From positions 28,929-34,261 of the forward strand of contig DHPI01000015.1 in assembly GCA_002407865.1 (NCBI GenBank): a DNA stretch of 5,333 bases. Reading direction: 5' to 3'. This DNA comes from Spirochaetia bacterium UBA5368. Its GTDB lineage: Bacteria; Spirochaetota; UBA4802; UBA5368. The notes beneath the pieces were generated by a model. That model saw only the letters and a program-made list of their open reading frames with translations, had not been told where the DNA came from and ran no database searches. Position 1 is the first letter of the stretch. The number at the start of each line of letters is the position of its first letter. This document shows positions 1 to 5,333 of the stretch, in pieces. The translations under genes were made by a program, and so were the position numbers.

Positions 1-878
1 TTGAAAAGATAGTTTATCAGCGGCTGTATGCGCTGAAAGTAAAAATAATTCCCGGAAAACCACGCCACAAGAACGATAAAAAGCTGGTACGGAAGCATAG
101 CGCCGAAATGCGAATGCAAAAAACCGAAAATGAAGATGTTCGGGACAATGATCGCCGAGGATATGACACTCCACATCAGCGTTTTATGCAAAATGCTTGT
201 GATATCGAGAAGCCTGTATTGCAGCACGCCATACCCCATGATCGAAAGCGGAACAAACATAAAATTACCCGCGGGATACAGGTCGATGCCGTTCATCGCC
301 GGAATATTCAGCAGCGTAAGCACGCCGATTATCGTAATCGAGAGCAGCATGTAATTCAGTTTTCTCCGCACGATCTGGTTCGTTTCCACACGAATTCGAA
401 CCGCGTACGTGATAATCCCGTACGCAACGCCGATAATGCAATAGAGCCCGAACAGTTCGAAAGCGATGCCTCCCCGCGCAATATGACCCCAGTGATACTC
501 GTAAAGACCCGTCAGATAGTAACCTGTAGGGGTAAGCGCGGCAAAAACAGCGCTTATAATAAAAAGGGATATTTCGAACGCCCGCCTGCGGACATTCAAT
601 ATGTTGTGAAAAAAAAGCACGGTAATCGGAATAATAAAGACATAAAAAAAATGAAATGTTCGCTCTATTATCATGATGGTCGCCACGTCTCGCATAAAAT
701 AATGCAGAATGAACACCGGCGAGAGCATCGATAACCACAGGCATACGAGGGAAAAAAGGATATTCTCGGCTTCGAGTTTGCCCTTGACAATGGATATCAG
801 AGCCAGTGTCAGCCCGACGGCAAAACTGAGAAGTGGCGGCAGCATGTATATGGAAAACGATGGTATGGTGAGGTTCAT
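1..878 (-). CDS. Partial polytopic membrane protein, 7TM-type sensor N-terminal domain (3' end beyond the window)
   Basis: The frame is open from the ATG at 878 to the left edge, giving 292 codons without a stop; the C-terminus is missing. The protein is very hydrophobic, with eight or nine likely membrane helices at about residues 9-31, 38-61, 73-96, 101-118, 138-162, 175-192, 201-220, 233-254 and 262-282. Short charged loops separate them (KGKLEAE, NVRRRAFE, RIRVETNQIVRRKLN). After helix 7 comes YRLLDITSILHKTLMW, and the visible part ends RIQPLINYLF. Both resemble the end of the N-terminal 7TM region of histidine kinases and related spirochaetal receptors, where a PAS/GAF, kinase, PP2C phosphatase or cyclase domain usually follows. 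That is family knowledge; no output domain is visible, so the enzyme type is unknown. Start choice: GGAG at 885-888 lies 6 nt before ATG 878. An in-frame ATG at 890 lacks a clear ribosome-binding site. A weak TTTACA/AATAAT pair (997-992/976-971, 15-nt spacer) could be its promoter. Confidence 0.75.
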   Translation of the reverse strand, partial: MNLTIPSFSIYMLPPLLSFAVGLTLALISIVKGKLEAENILFSLVCLWLSMLSPVFILHYFMRDVATIMIIERTFHFFYVFIIPITVLFFHNILNVRRRAFEISLFIISAVFAALTPTGYYLTGLYEYHWGHIARGGIAFELFGLYCIIGVAYGIITYAVRIRVETNQIVRRKLNYMLLSITIIGVLTLLNIPAMNGIDLYPAGNFMFVPLSIMGYGVLQYRLLDITSILHKTLMWSVISSAIIVPNIFIFGFLHSHFGAMLPYQLFIVLVAWFSGNYFYFQRIQPLINYLF

Positions 879-884
879 AGAAGG

Positions 885-888
885 CTCC
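885..888 (-). promoter_or_regulatory. Ribosome-binding site (GGAG) deciding the start of the membrane protein
   Basis: GGAG on the minus strand ends 6 nt before the ATG at 878. It lies inside the extension that would be translated from the alternative in-frame ATG at 890, which favours 878 as the true start. Confidence 0.5.
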
Positions 889-1026
889 ATAATAACCCGG
901 CAGATGTCGGCACGCTAAGGCGCAGCGCGATTATTTCAAGTAGAAAACGTAACCATTATTTTGTACATGAATTATTGGCCTCAGGGTAAAATGTAAAGCA
1001 AGAATCCGCTTCGCGTTTGATGGGAA

Positions 1027-1065
1027 GTCTTCCTTAAATCCCCCACGGGGGGATTTAAGGAAGAC
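1027..1065. repeat. Perfect inverted repeat: 18-bp arms, 3-nt loop
   Basis: The arms 1027-1044 and 1048-1065 are exactly complementary, separated by the three bases ACG. The outer half is mixed sequence (GTCTTCCTTAAAT) and the inner half is CCCCC/GGGGG. Neither side is followed by a T-run, so it is not a standard intrinsic terminator, though a stem this stable could end or protect transcripts from either side. The core TCCCCCACGGGGGGAT (1039-1054) recurs with one change at 1117-1132. It lies downstream of flgE and upstream of the membrane protein gene. It may be an interspersed palindromic (REP-like) element; the genome copy number is unknown. Confidence 0.85.
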
Positions 1066-1113
1066 GCCGTTGCATATTATGCTCACGGAGATTTGCATCA
1101 CGAAAACGCCAGA

Positions 1114-1144
1114 AAGTCCCCCGCGGGGGGATGCGGGGGGACTT
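1114..1144. repeat. GC-rich hairpin just after flgE, possible leftward terminator
   Basis: The arms AAGTCCCCC (1114-1122) and GGGGGACTT (1136-1144) are complementary over 9 bp around a 13-nt loop. An alternative fold uses the self-complementary CCCCCGCGGGGG at 1118-1129. Read leftward, the stem begins 9 nt beyond the flgE stop codon and is followed by TCTGG, which is only a weak U-tract. It could act as the 3' end of the hook transcript or as an mRNA-stabilising structure. The core at 1117-1132 matches 15 of 16 bases of the hairpin at 1027-1065. Confidence 0.6.
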
Positions 1145-1153
1145 CAGCGCACG

Positions 1154-2527
1154 TTACCGCTTCAGGTTGATAAGCTCCTGCAGCATCTGGTCGGACGTCG
1201 TGATGGTGCGCGAGTTCGCCTGAAATCCGCGCTGGGTAATGATCATGTCGGTAAACTGTTCGGAAAGGTCGACGTTCGACATTTCCAGGGTTCCCGCCAC
1301 GATTTTGCCCCTTCCCGCTTCGGAGGCAGGCCCGATATTGGCGAGGCCCGAGTTGTTCGACATCTCATAGAGATTTTCGCCCGACGCGGTAAGCCCCATC
1401 GGATTGGTAAACACCGCCGTCGCAATCTGCCCCACCGTCTGCCTGGTGCCGTTCGTGTAAACGCCGGTAATCACGCCCGAATCGTCGATGTTAAACGCCT
1501 CCATGTAGCCCATGCTATAGCCGTCCTGTTCCACGGCCTTTGTGGTCGACGGTGACGAATACTGCGTAATGCCTTCAACAAGCCCCGCTTTTCCCAGATC
1601 GAGCCGTATAGTACGGACTGTCGGGTCGCCGGTAATACGATAACTCGCGTTGACCGAAAGGTCGCCCTGATTGAGCTCGTCGGGGCTGGATTCATCGGAT
1701 ACGGCGATCAGCCGCCCCTCGGGGGAAAAACGCAGGTTCATCCTCGAACTCGGGTTCGGGCTGTTCGGCTGGTTTGCGCTCGAAGGCACATCCAACGTCA
1801 CCTGCCCCATAGCGTCGGTCACCGCGGCGGAGGCGGTCCACTGGTTCGGCGCCGTCTTCCAGAATGTCATGGTCAGGCGGTGCGGATTGCCGACCTTGTC
1901 GTAAATATCGATGTTCGTTGTCACGCCCGCCGAGGCGCGCATGCGGTCTGTCGCATTTGACGGAACAACCGACATCTTCGAATCGAGGTTGCATTTATAC
2001 TTTATATACGATGTCTCCTTCGCCTCAACCTTCCCGTACACGGGTATAATAAGGTCTTCGGGCGTTCCCGACGCGTTCACTACCTTTTCGCCCCGTTCGT
2101 TTGTGCCGGCCATCCAGCCCTGCACCCTGAGGCCGTTTGCCGGGTTCACCAGGAGGCCGTCCCTGTCGAGCGCAAAATTCCCGGCGCGGGTGTAGTAGTG
2201 CTTGTCGCCCTCGGCAACCACGAAAAACCCGTCGCCCGAAATCGCAAGGTCGGTCTGGTTACCGGTCGTCTGCAAACTCCCCTGCGTAAAGAGGCGGTCG
2301 ATAGACGCGACGGTCATGCCGAGGCCAACCTGCTTCGGGTTGACCCCGCCCTTGTTTTCCTCCGGTTTCGCCGCTCCCGCTATCGTCTGCGAAAGCATAT
2401 CCTGAAACGTCACGCGGGTCGTCTTATAGCCGTAGGTGTTCACATTGGAGATATTGTGGCCGATAACATCCATCCTCGTCTGATGGTTTTTAAGGCCGGA
2501 TACTCCCGAAAACAGTGATCGCATCAT
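1154..2527 (-). CDS. flgE: Flagellar hook protein FlgE
   Basis: This 457-residue protein is the subunit that polymerises into the flagellar hook, the joint between the rod and the filament; in spirochaetes this lies in the periplasm. Residues 1-35 are the rod/hook-family N-terminal motif (MMRSLFSGVSGL, then GHNISNVNTYGYK). LQTTGNQTDLAISGDGFFVV at 85-104 is the conserved FlgE/F/G stretch. Residues from about 165 to 345 form the variable surface domain, including the spirochaete-like TQYSSPSTTKAVEQDGYSMG at 321-340. Residues 412-457 are the C-terminal helix region (VDLSEQFTDMIITQRGFQAN). The only cysteine is C179 (codon 1991-1993), followed by N180 and preceded by K166 (codon 2030-2032). The spacing matches the lysinoalanine crosslink pair of Treponema FlgE. 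Start: GGAG at 2538-2541 lies 10 nt before ATG 2527; a second in-frame ATG follows at 2524. The gene begins 32 bp after the flgD stop. It looks intact, and identity is near certain. Confidence 0.97.
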   Translation of the reverse strand: MMRSLFSGVSGLKNHQTRMDVIGHNISNVNTYGYKTTRVTFQDMLSQTIAGAAKPEENKGGVNPKQVGLGMTVASIDRLFTQGSLQTTGNQTDLAISGDGFFVVAEGDKHYYTRAGNFALDRDGLLVNPANGLRVQGWMAGTNERGEKVVNASGTPEDLIIPVYGKVEAKETSYIKYKCNLDSKMSVVPSNATDRMRASAGVTTNIDIYDKVGNPHRLTMTFWKTAPNQWTASAAVTDAMGQVTLDVPSSANQPNSPNPSSRMNLRFSPEGRLIAVSDESSPDELNQGDLSVNASYRITGDPTVRTIRLDLGKAGLVEGITQYSSPSTTKAVEQDGYSMGYMEAFNIDDSGVITGVYTNGTRQTVGQIATAVFTNPMGLTASGENLYEMSNNSGLANIGPASEAGRGKIVAGTLEMSNVDLSEQFTDMIITQRGFQANSRTITTSDQMLQELINLKR

Positions 2528-2559
2528 ATCGCATCAACTCCTGAATAATAGATTTTCCG

Positions 2560-3255
2560 TTAGCGGCGCGTTTCCGTTACCGCGCTTTGATTGTCCGTAT
2601 ATGCCCGAATCGCGGCGTCCCGCGCGGAAGGCATACTCCCCGCGCCGGCGCCCGATAGTATATCATCCCTGAACATCCGCACGTTTTCCGCATCCGCCGC
2701 AAGAAACGACGAAAGCCCCGACGGCTTCGGCTGCACGGCGTGCGGCGCCGCGTGCGCCGAACCGCTGTTGTTAATAATTGCCGCAGTATCCGAATGTGGT
2801 TTCTCCTCCGGCGGCAGCACCGCGTGGATATCGTCGAGCGCACAGTCTGTAGCGCCCACCCTGAGCCGTACCTCGTTATCCTTAAAGAACACGCGCGACA
2901 CAACGCCATGCACCGCCGTGCCGGTTGCCGGGTTAAAGGCCTCCACGTTGCGGCCAAGCAGCCCGTACGCCTCCCCCGCGCGGGCGCTGCGGTTGAGCGT
3001 CTGCATCGAGTTGTTGATGTTGGTCATCTGCTCCAGCGACGAAAACTGCGCCATCTGCGAAATGAACTCCCTGTCGGCCATCGGCTGTGTGGGGTCCTGG
3101 TGACGAAGCTCCGTCACGAGCAGTTTCAAAAACGCGTCCTTGCCCATGTCGCCCTTCATCGAGCCGTCCTTGCGCTTCAATTTCGCGTTGACGCTCTCGG
3201 CGGCCTGCCTGCTGCGGGCCATGTCCTCGGGCGACAATGTATATGTTGTATCCAT
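2560..3255 (-). CDS. flgD: Hook cap / hook assembly scaffold FlgD, Tudor-like form with a long C-terminal tail
   Basis: This 231-residue protein is the cap that sits on the growing hook and lets FlgE subunits assemble; it is exported and then discarded. Residues 39-77 carry the FlgD signature: KDAFLKLLVTELRHQDPTQP, then MADREFISQMAQFSSLEQM. Residues 97-150 (YGLLGRNVEAFNPATG to AVLPPEE) look like the Tudor-like beta domain. I see no Ig/FnIII-like domain of the kind inserted in enteric FlgD. Instead, residues 150-231 form a tail rich in Ala, Ser, Pro and His with no recognisable fold. The N-terminal 38 residues are charged and probably flexible, as expected for an export signal. Start: AGAGGA at 3264-3269 lies 8 nt before ATG 3255. 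The gene follows fliK by 19 bp and precedes flgE by 32 bp, so it is the middle gene of the hook transcript. Confidence 0.95.
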   Translation of the reverse strand: MDTTYTLSPEDMARSRQAAESVNAKLKRKDGSMKGDMGKDAFLKLLVTELRHQDPTQPMADREFISQMAQFSSLEQMTNINNSMQTLNRSARAGEAYGLLGRNVEAFNPATGTAVHGVVSRVFFKDNEVRLRVGATDCALDDIHAVLPPEEKPHSDTAAIINNSGSAHAAPHAVQPKPSGLSSFLAADAENVRMFRDDILSGAGAGSMPSARDAAIRAYTDNQSAVTETRR

Positions 3256-3274
3256 TACGCATATCCTCTTTGGC

Positions 3275-4666
3275 CTATATTATCACGTCGATTGCGCCGT
3301 TATGCGCCATTCCCGTCTGCGCCTCGTAGCGCTCGTGCACCGCGGCGCCGGGCCCCTTCACGGCAGGAAACGCCGCCTCGCCGGGCATATCGCCGAAACG
3401 GCCCCGCTGGTCGCGCACGTTCACCTGAAACTCGCCGAGAGCAATGCCCGCCTCGCTAAGCCGCTCTTTTATAATTTCAATGTTTTCCATCAGCGCCTGC
3501 TTTACCTCGACCGAATCGACAAGAAAGCGCCCCGTGACAGCGCCGTGCTCCAGGCCCAGCTTCACGTTGACGCTGCCAAGCGACTCGGGGTGCAGCTTCA
3601 GATGAAAGCTGCCGTTTTTCGCGTCTTTCACCACCACGCGCGCATTTTGCACAATAGATTGCAGATGCTCCTCGAAAAGCATCGTCGGCGCCGGCCTCGC
3701 GGCCGCCGCCGCGGGACGATCGTGCGCGGCCCCGCTTTTAAAAATATGCGGGCCGAAGTTATTCGAGGCATTGCCGTGTTTCGATCCGGCGCCTTCGCGC
3801 CCCTCATCCTTCAACACGGGCTGCGCCAGCGCGGCCTTTACATCCTGCGACCGGGCCCTGCCCTCGGAAACCTCAAGGTCGGGCGCGGCGGCCTTACCCG
3901 TTTTGCGCACCAACCGTCGCAGCAGCTCGCGCGCCTGCGCCAACTCATCGCGGAATGCGCCCATCTGCCGTACATCATCGGGGCGCGTGAACGCCTTCGC
4001 GCCGCCCGCTTTTTTCATAAGCTCGTCGATTTTCTTCACAAGCGCGTCGAGAAGCTTCCCATTGCGCGTATTGCGCGGATTTTTCTCCGCAGCCGCGTTT
4101 CGCACTTCGGAAAACAGCGGCTTCAAATCCTTCAGATCCTTCGAAAACTCGGGCATCCTCCCGAGAAACGACATCAGGTTAAGCACATGCTGCGAAAGCC
4201 GCATCATATCGCCCGCGTCTTTTTTGCCGTCGGCCGTTCGCGCTTTTTCGGGCGAAACCCGGTGTGCGTGAAGCCCGCCCGGATTGGCCGCCATATCGGT
4301 TTTTTTGGAGGATTCAACGGCGGTTTTGCCGTCCGCCGGCTTTTCAACGTGTTTTACGTGCGCGGCCTCATTCTCACGCGGCGCATAACGGCGCTCTACG
4401 CCCGCCGATTCCGCATTTTTCGCGTAATCGTGCCCGGCATGCGGCGCAGTTTCGGCCTTCACCGGCGCGGAATTGTCGATTAACGCCCTTTCGGCGGCAA
4501 AATCGGCCGGAGGTGCGCCCTCATTGAGTTTGTCTTCCTGCACGCGCTCGTTCAGCATACGATCAAAACACGCCGAAGCGCCCGCCGGCGGCTCCTGCCA
4601 GGCCACAGGCGATGGTTCAATAGTGCGTACAACGGCAATTCCAATCAATGGAACCTGGTTCTGCAT
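3275..4666 (-). CDS. fliK: Flagellar hook-length control protein FliK
   Basis: This 463-residue protein is the secreted ruler that measures hook length and then triggers the export switch from hook to filament substrates through FlhB. Evidence is the C-terminal domain at about residues 331-418: LFEEHLQSIVQNARV, then FHLKLHPESLGSVNVKL (354-370, the LxLxPxxLGxV hallmark), then a helix, VEVKQALMENIEIIKERL, and IALGEFQVNV. Residues 1-150 are low-complexity, polar and Ala/Glu/Lys-rich, as usual for FliK. Residues 152-255 are helical and rich in Leu and Lys and may form the ruler segment. Ala-rich linker DNA (about 3690-3720) precedes the C-domain. Start: ATG 4666 follows a strong GGGGAGG (4670-4676), although the spacing is only 3 nt. 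The frame extends upstream to a GTG at 4837, but those 57 codons overlap terminator-proximal noncoding DNA and look unlike FliK. First gene of the fliK-flgD-flgE set. Family assignment is firm; the start is likely. Confidence 0.9.
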   Translation of the reverse strand: MQNQVPLIGIAVVRTIEPSPVAWQEPPAGASACFDRMLNERVQEDKLNEGAPPADFAAERALIDNSAPVKAETAPHAGHDYAKNAESAGVERRYAPRENEAAHVKHVEKPADGKTAVESSKKTDMAANPGGLHAHRVSPEKARTADGKKDAGDMMRLSQHVLNLMSFLGRMPEFSKDLKDLKPLFSEVRNAAAEKNPRNTRNGKLLDALVKKIDELMKKAGGAKAFTRPDDVRQMGAFRDELAQARELLRRLVRKTGKAAAPDLEVSEGRARSQDVKAALAQPVLKDEGREGAGSKHGNASNNFGPHIFKSGAAHDRPAAAAARPAPTMLFEEHLQSIVQNARVVVKDAKNGSFHLKLHPESLGSVNVKLGLEHGAVTGRFLVDSVEVKQALMENIEIIKERLSEAGIALGEFQVNVRDQRGRFGDMPGEAAFPAVKGPGAAVHERYEAQTGMAHNGAIDVII

Positions 4667-4669
4667 ATT

Positions 4670-4676
4670 CCTCCCC
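4670..4676 (-). promoter_or_regulatory. Ribosome-binding site of fliK (GGGGAGG)
   Basis: The purine-rich GGGGAGG on the minus strand lies 3 nt before ATG 4666. The match to the anti-Shine-Dalgarno is strong but the spacing is short. It is the main reason for preferring 4666 over the in-frame GTG at 4837 or ATG at 4816. Confidence 0.55.
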
Positions 4677-4853
4677 GCGTTGCGGGACGCGCTCCCGTGC
4701 GTGCGGTATGGATATTTTTCTTGTATTAATATCGTGAGAGGCCCGGAGAAACTGAATGTAAAATTTCGCGAAAAAAGATTAATACCAAACCCCACGCTGC
4801 CGCCTGGGAATGCCATCGTGATAGTGCACAACCGCACGGCCGCCCCTTATGGC

Positions 4854-4878
4854 AAAAAAAATACCGTCCGGATGGTAT
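4854..4878 (-). terminator. Leftward intrinsic terminator-like hairpin upstream of fliK
   Basis: On the minus strand, ATACC and GGTAT (4878-4874 and 4865-4861) form a 5-bp stem. The intervening ATCCGGAC can pair further with one A-C mismatch, and a run of eight T (4861-4854) follows, its first T being the last base of the stem. The stem is short, so efficiency is uncertain. It would stop transcripts arriving from the right before fliK, or act as an attenuator in a long fliK leader. Confidence 0.5.
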
Positions 4879-4911
4879 CAAATAAAATTTAGTGATTAGT
4901 TATTTTTTTTG

Positions 4912-4940
4912 TTGTCAGGAAGGATATCTGTTGATATATT
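4912..4940 (+). promoter_or_regulatory. Rightward sigma70-like promoter of the possible small RNA
   Basis: TTGTCA (4912-4917, 5/6 to consensus) and TATATT (4935-4940, 5/6) are separated by 17 bp. The predicted start of transcription is near 4947. An 8-bp tandem repeat (TGATATAT at 4932-4939 and 4940-4947, with a partial third copy) overlaps the -10 region. In AT-rich DNA such matches can arise by chance, but this one is followed within about 130 bp by a good terminator on the same strand. Confidence 0.45.
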
Positions 4941-4946
4941 GATATA

Positions 4947-5069
4947 TGATAGCTTGGCTTTTTTGATACTTCCATAATTGCCAATCCTCCATTTTGGATC
5001 CCGGATTAGCGTCCCCAAAATAGGAGACCTCTTGGACACTCATCCCTGCGTTGCAGGGATGTTTTTTTT
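4947..5069 (+). ncRNA. Possible small RNA of about 120 nt, family not recognised
   Basis: Inferred from a promoter-like site ending at 4940 and a strong intrinsic terminator at 5041-5069, with no credible reading frame between them. The transcript could fold as follows: AATCC (4983-4987) with GGATT (5003-5007), continuing as TCCA/TGGA (4988-4991 with 4995-4998) above a TCCC bulge; then GTCC (5011-5014) with GGAC (5034-5037) enclosing a small AGG/CCT stem; then the terminator hairpin. I see no signature of SRP RNA, tmRNA, RNase P RNA, 6S RNA or a riboswitch class I know. The 5' end is approximate. It may instead be an attenuated leader for a gene to the right. Confidence 0.35.
5041..5069 (+). 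terminator. Strong rightward intrinsic terminator
   Basis: The arms CATCCCTGC (5041-5049) and GCAGGGATG (5053-5061) are perfectly complementary over 9 bp with a GTT loop, followed directly by eight T (5062-5069). This is a textbook Rho-independent terminator for a plus-strand transcript. No plus-strand protein gene lies upstream in the window, which points to a short noncoding transcript or a leader. Confidence 0.85.
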
Positions 5070-5093
5070 CCCCAAAAATAAAATAATTTATCA

Positions 5094-5121
5094 TTGACTT
5101 TATTTTTTTTTACACTATGAT
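5094..5121 (+). promoter_or_regulatory. Rightward sigma70-like promoter P1
   Basis: TTGACT (5094-5099, 5/6) and TATGAT (5116-5121, 5/6) are separated by 16 bp containing a T-rich tract. It lies 24 bp after the terminator at 5041-5069, so it would start an independent transcript near 5128 running toward the right edge. Confidence 0.6.
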
Positions 5122-5140
5122 GTGTCGGCCATCGTGAGCG

Positions 5141-5154
5141 TTGACGGCGGTCAA
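5141..5154. repeat. Short inverted repeat between the two rightward promoters
   Basis: TTGAC (5141-5145) and GTCAA (5150-5154) flank GGCG. It lies about 20 bp after the P1 -10 box, in the region transcribed from P1. It could be an operator half-site pair or a leader hairpin, or it could be chance. Confidence 0.3.
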
Positions 5155-5181
5155 ATGGCGCATGCCGTGCGAAAAAATGGT

Positions 5182-5210
5182 TTGACATTCCCAAATGAAG
5201 TTTGTACCAT
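5182..5210 (+). promoter_or_regulatory. Rightward sigma70-like promoter P2
   Basis: TTGACA (5182-5187, 6/6) is followed after 17 bp by TACCAT (5205-5210, 4/6). The adjacent TATATT at 5210-5215 is a better -10 match but at a 22-bp spacing. The expected start is near 5217. No coding frame opens before the window ends, so the product is a gene with a long leader or a noncoding RNA beyond 5333. Confidence 0.5.
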
Positions 5211-5333
5211 ATATTTTAATGCAGTGCAGTTAAAAAAGACGCAAATTTTTAAAAACGCCCTATATGCAAACGAGGTAGTATATTATTTTCCCTGGAAGGG
5301 CAATAGTGTCCCGCCGGGGAAGCGTAATATAGA

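Larger units (their letters stand above)
4667..5333. other. Intergenic region without a convincing protein gene, rich in expression signals
   Basis: About 670 bp with no reading frame that looks like a protein on either strand. The longest candidates are a 57-codon upstream extension of fliK and a 62-codon minus-strand frame at 5006-5194 that crosses a terminator and a promoter. The right two-thirds are AT-rich compared with the genes. Holdings from left to right: fliK leader (4667-4853, no confident promoter found), leftward terminator-like hairpin (4854-4878), rightward promoter and terminator around a possible small RNA (4912-5069), and two rightward promoter-like sites (5094-5121, 5182-5210). 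The region after 5217 has stop codons soon after each ATG or GTG checked in the rightward direction. Confidence 0.7.

Noticed and set aside
108..734. A 208-codon plus-strand frame at the left end
   Set aside because: It is antisense to the membrane protein; the translation is highly charged with no recognisable motif, whereas the minus-strand frame gives regular hydrophobic helices.
265..744. A 159-codon minus-strand frame
   Set aside because: It is the wrong frame of the membrane protein region; the frame starting at 878 is longer, open to the edge and has coherent membrane helices.
1027..1144. CRISPR array
   Set aside because: There are only two imperfect copies of a short palindromic core with different flanks and no regular spacers.
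1117..1145. G-quadruplex formed by the two G6 runs
   Set aside because: Only two long G-runs are present; the pairing with the C-runs is the simpler explanation.
2740..3459. A 239-codon plus-strand frame spanning flgD and the end of fliK
   Set aside because: It crosses the fliK-flgD junction on the opposite strand, is Arg-rich and has no family resemblance.
3140..4483. A 447-codon plus-strand open frame opposite fliK
   Set aside because: It is antisense to fliK, which has clear family motifs. The translation is Arg/His-rich with no domain, as expected for the complement of a GC-rich gene.
4780..4830. Sigma54 promoter (GG...GC) upstream of fliK
   Set aside because: The TGGCATTCCCAGGC stretch on the minus strand has the wrong GG-to-GC spacing and poor match to the rest of the consensus.
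4911..5069. Known structured RNA such as 6S, SRP RNA, tmRNA or a tRNA
   Set aside because: None of the hallmark sequences (for example the SRP tetraloop region, or a tRNA T-arm and acceptor) can be found; only a generic small RNA is supportable.
5006..5194. A 62-codon minus-strand frame
   Set aside because: It runs through the complement of the plus-strand terminator and P1 promoter, has odd composition and no ribosome-binding site that I can see.

Overview
The window carries a leftward (minus-strand) flagellar hook module, fliK - flgD - flgE, which most likely comes from a spirochaete. The FlgE N-terminus has the MMRSLFSGVSGL form and the only cysteine in the protein is C179. It lies 13 residues after K166, matching the Lys/Cys pair that forms the lysinoalanine hook crosslink in Treponema denticola FlgE (K165/C178, from memory). 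Coding DNA looks moderately GC-rich, while the right-hand intergenic region is AT-rich. I cannot place the genus.

Layout from left to right: (1) positions 1-878, minus strand: the N-terminal part of a polytopic membrane protein resembling the 7TM-type sensor domain of histidine kinases and related spirochaetal signalling proteins, cut by the window edge before any output domain. (2) 879-1153: intergenic DNA with two GC-rich hairpins sharing a near-identical 16-bp core. (3) 1154-2527 flgE, 2560-3255 flgD and 3275-4666 fliK, all minus strand, 32 and 19 bp apart, so probably one transcript read fliK first. (4) 4667-5333: about 670 bp with no convincing protein gene but dense in signals: a leftward terminator-like hairpin (4854-4878), a rightward promoter plus intrinsic terminator bounding a possible small RNA of about 120 nt (about 4947-5069), and two further rightward sigma70-like promoters (5094-5121, 5182-5210) firing toward the right edge.

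The three flagellar genes work in one process. FlgD is the hook cap scaffold, FlgE subunits polymerise beneath it into the hook, and FliK is the secreted ruler that ends hook growth and switches export specificity. The partial membrane protein is codirectional but separated by the hairpins, and nothing in the sequence ties it to motility. I found no mobile element, CRISPR array, tRNA or rRNA. The least explained part is the noncoding region on the right, with its candidate small RNA and tandem promoters.
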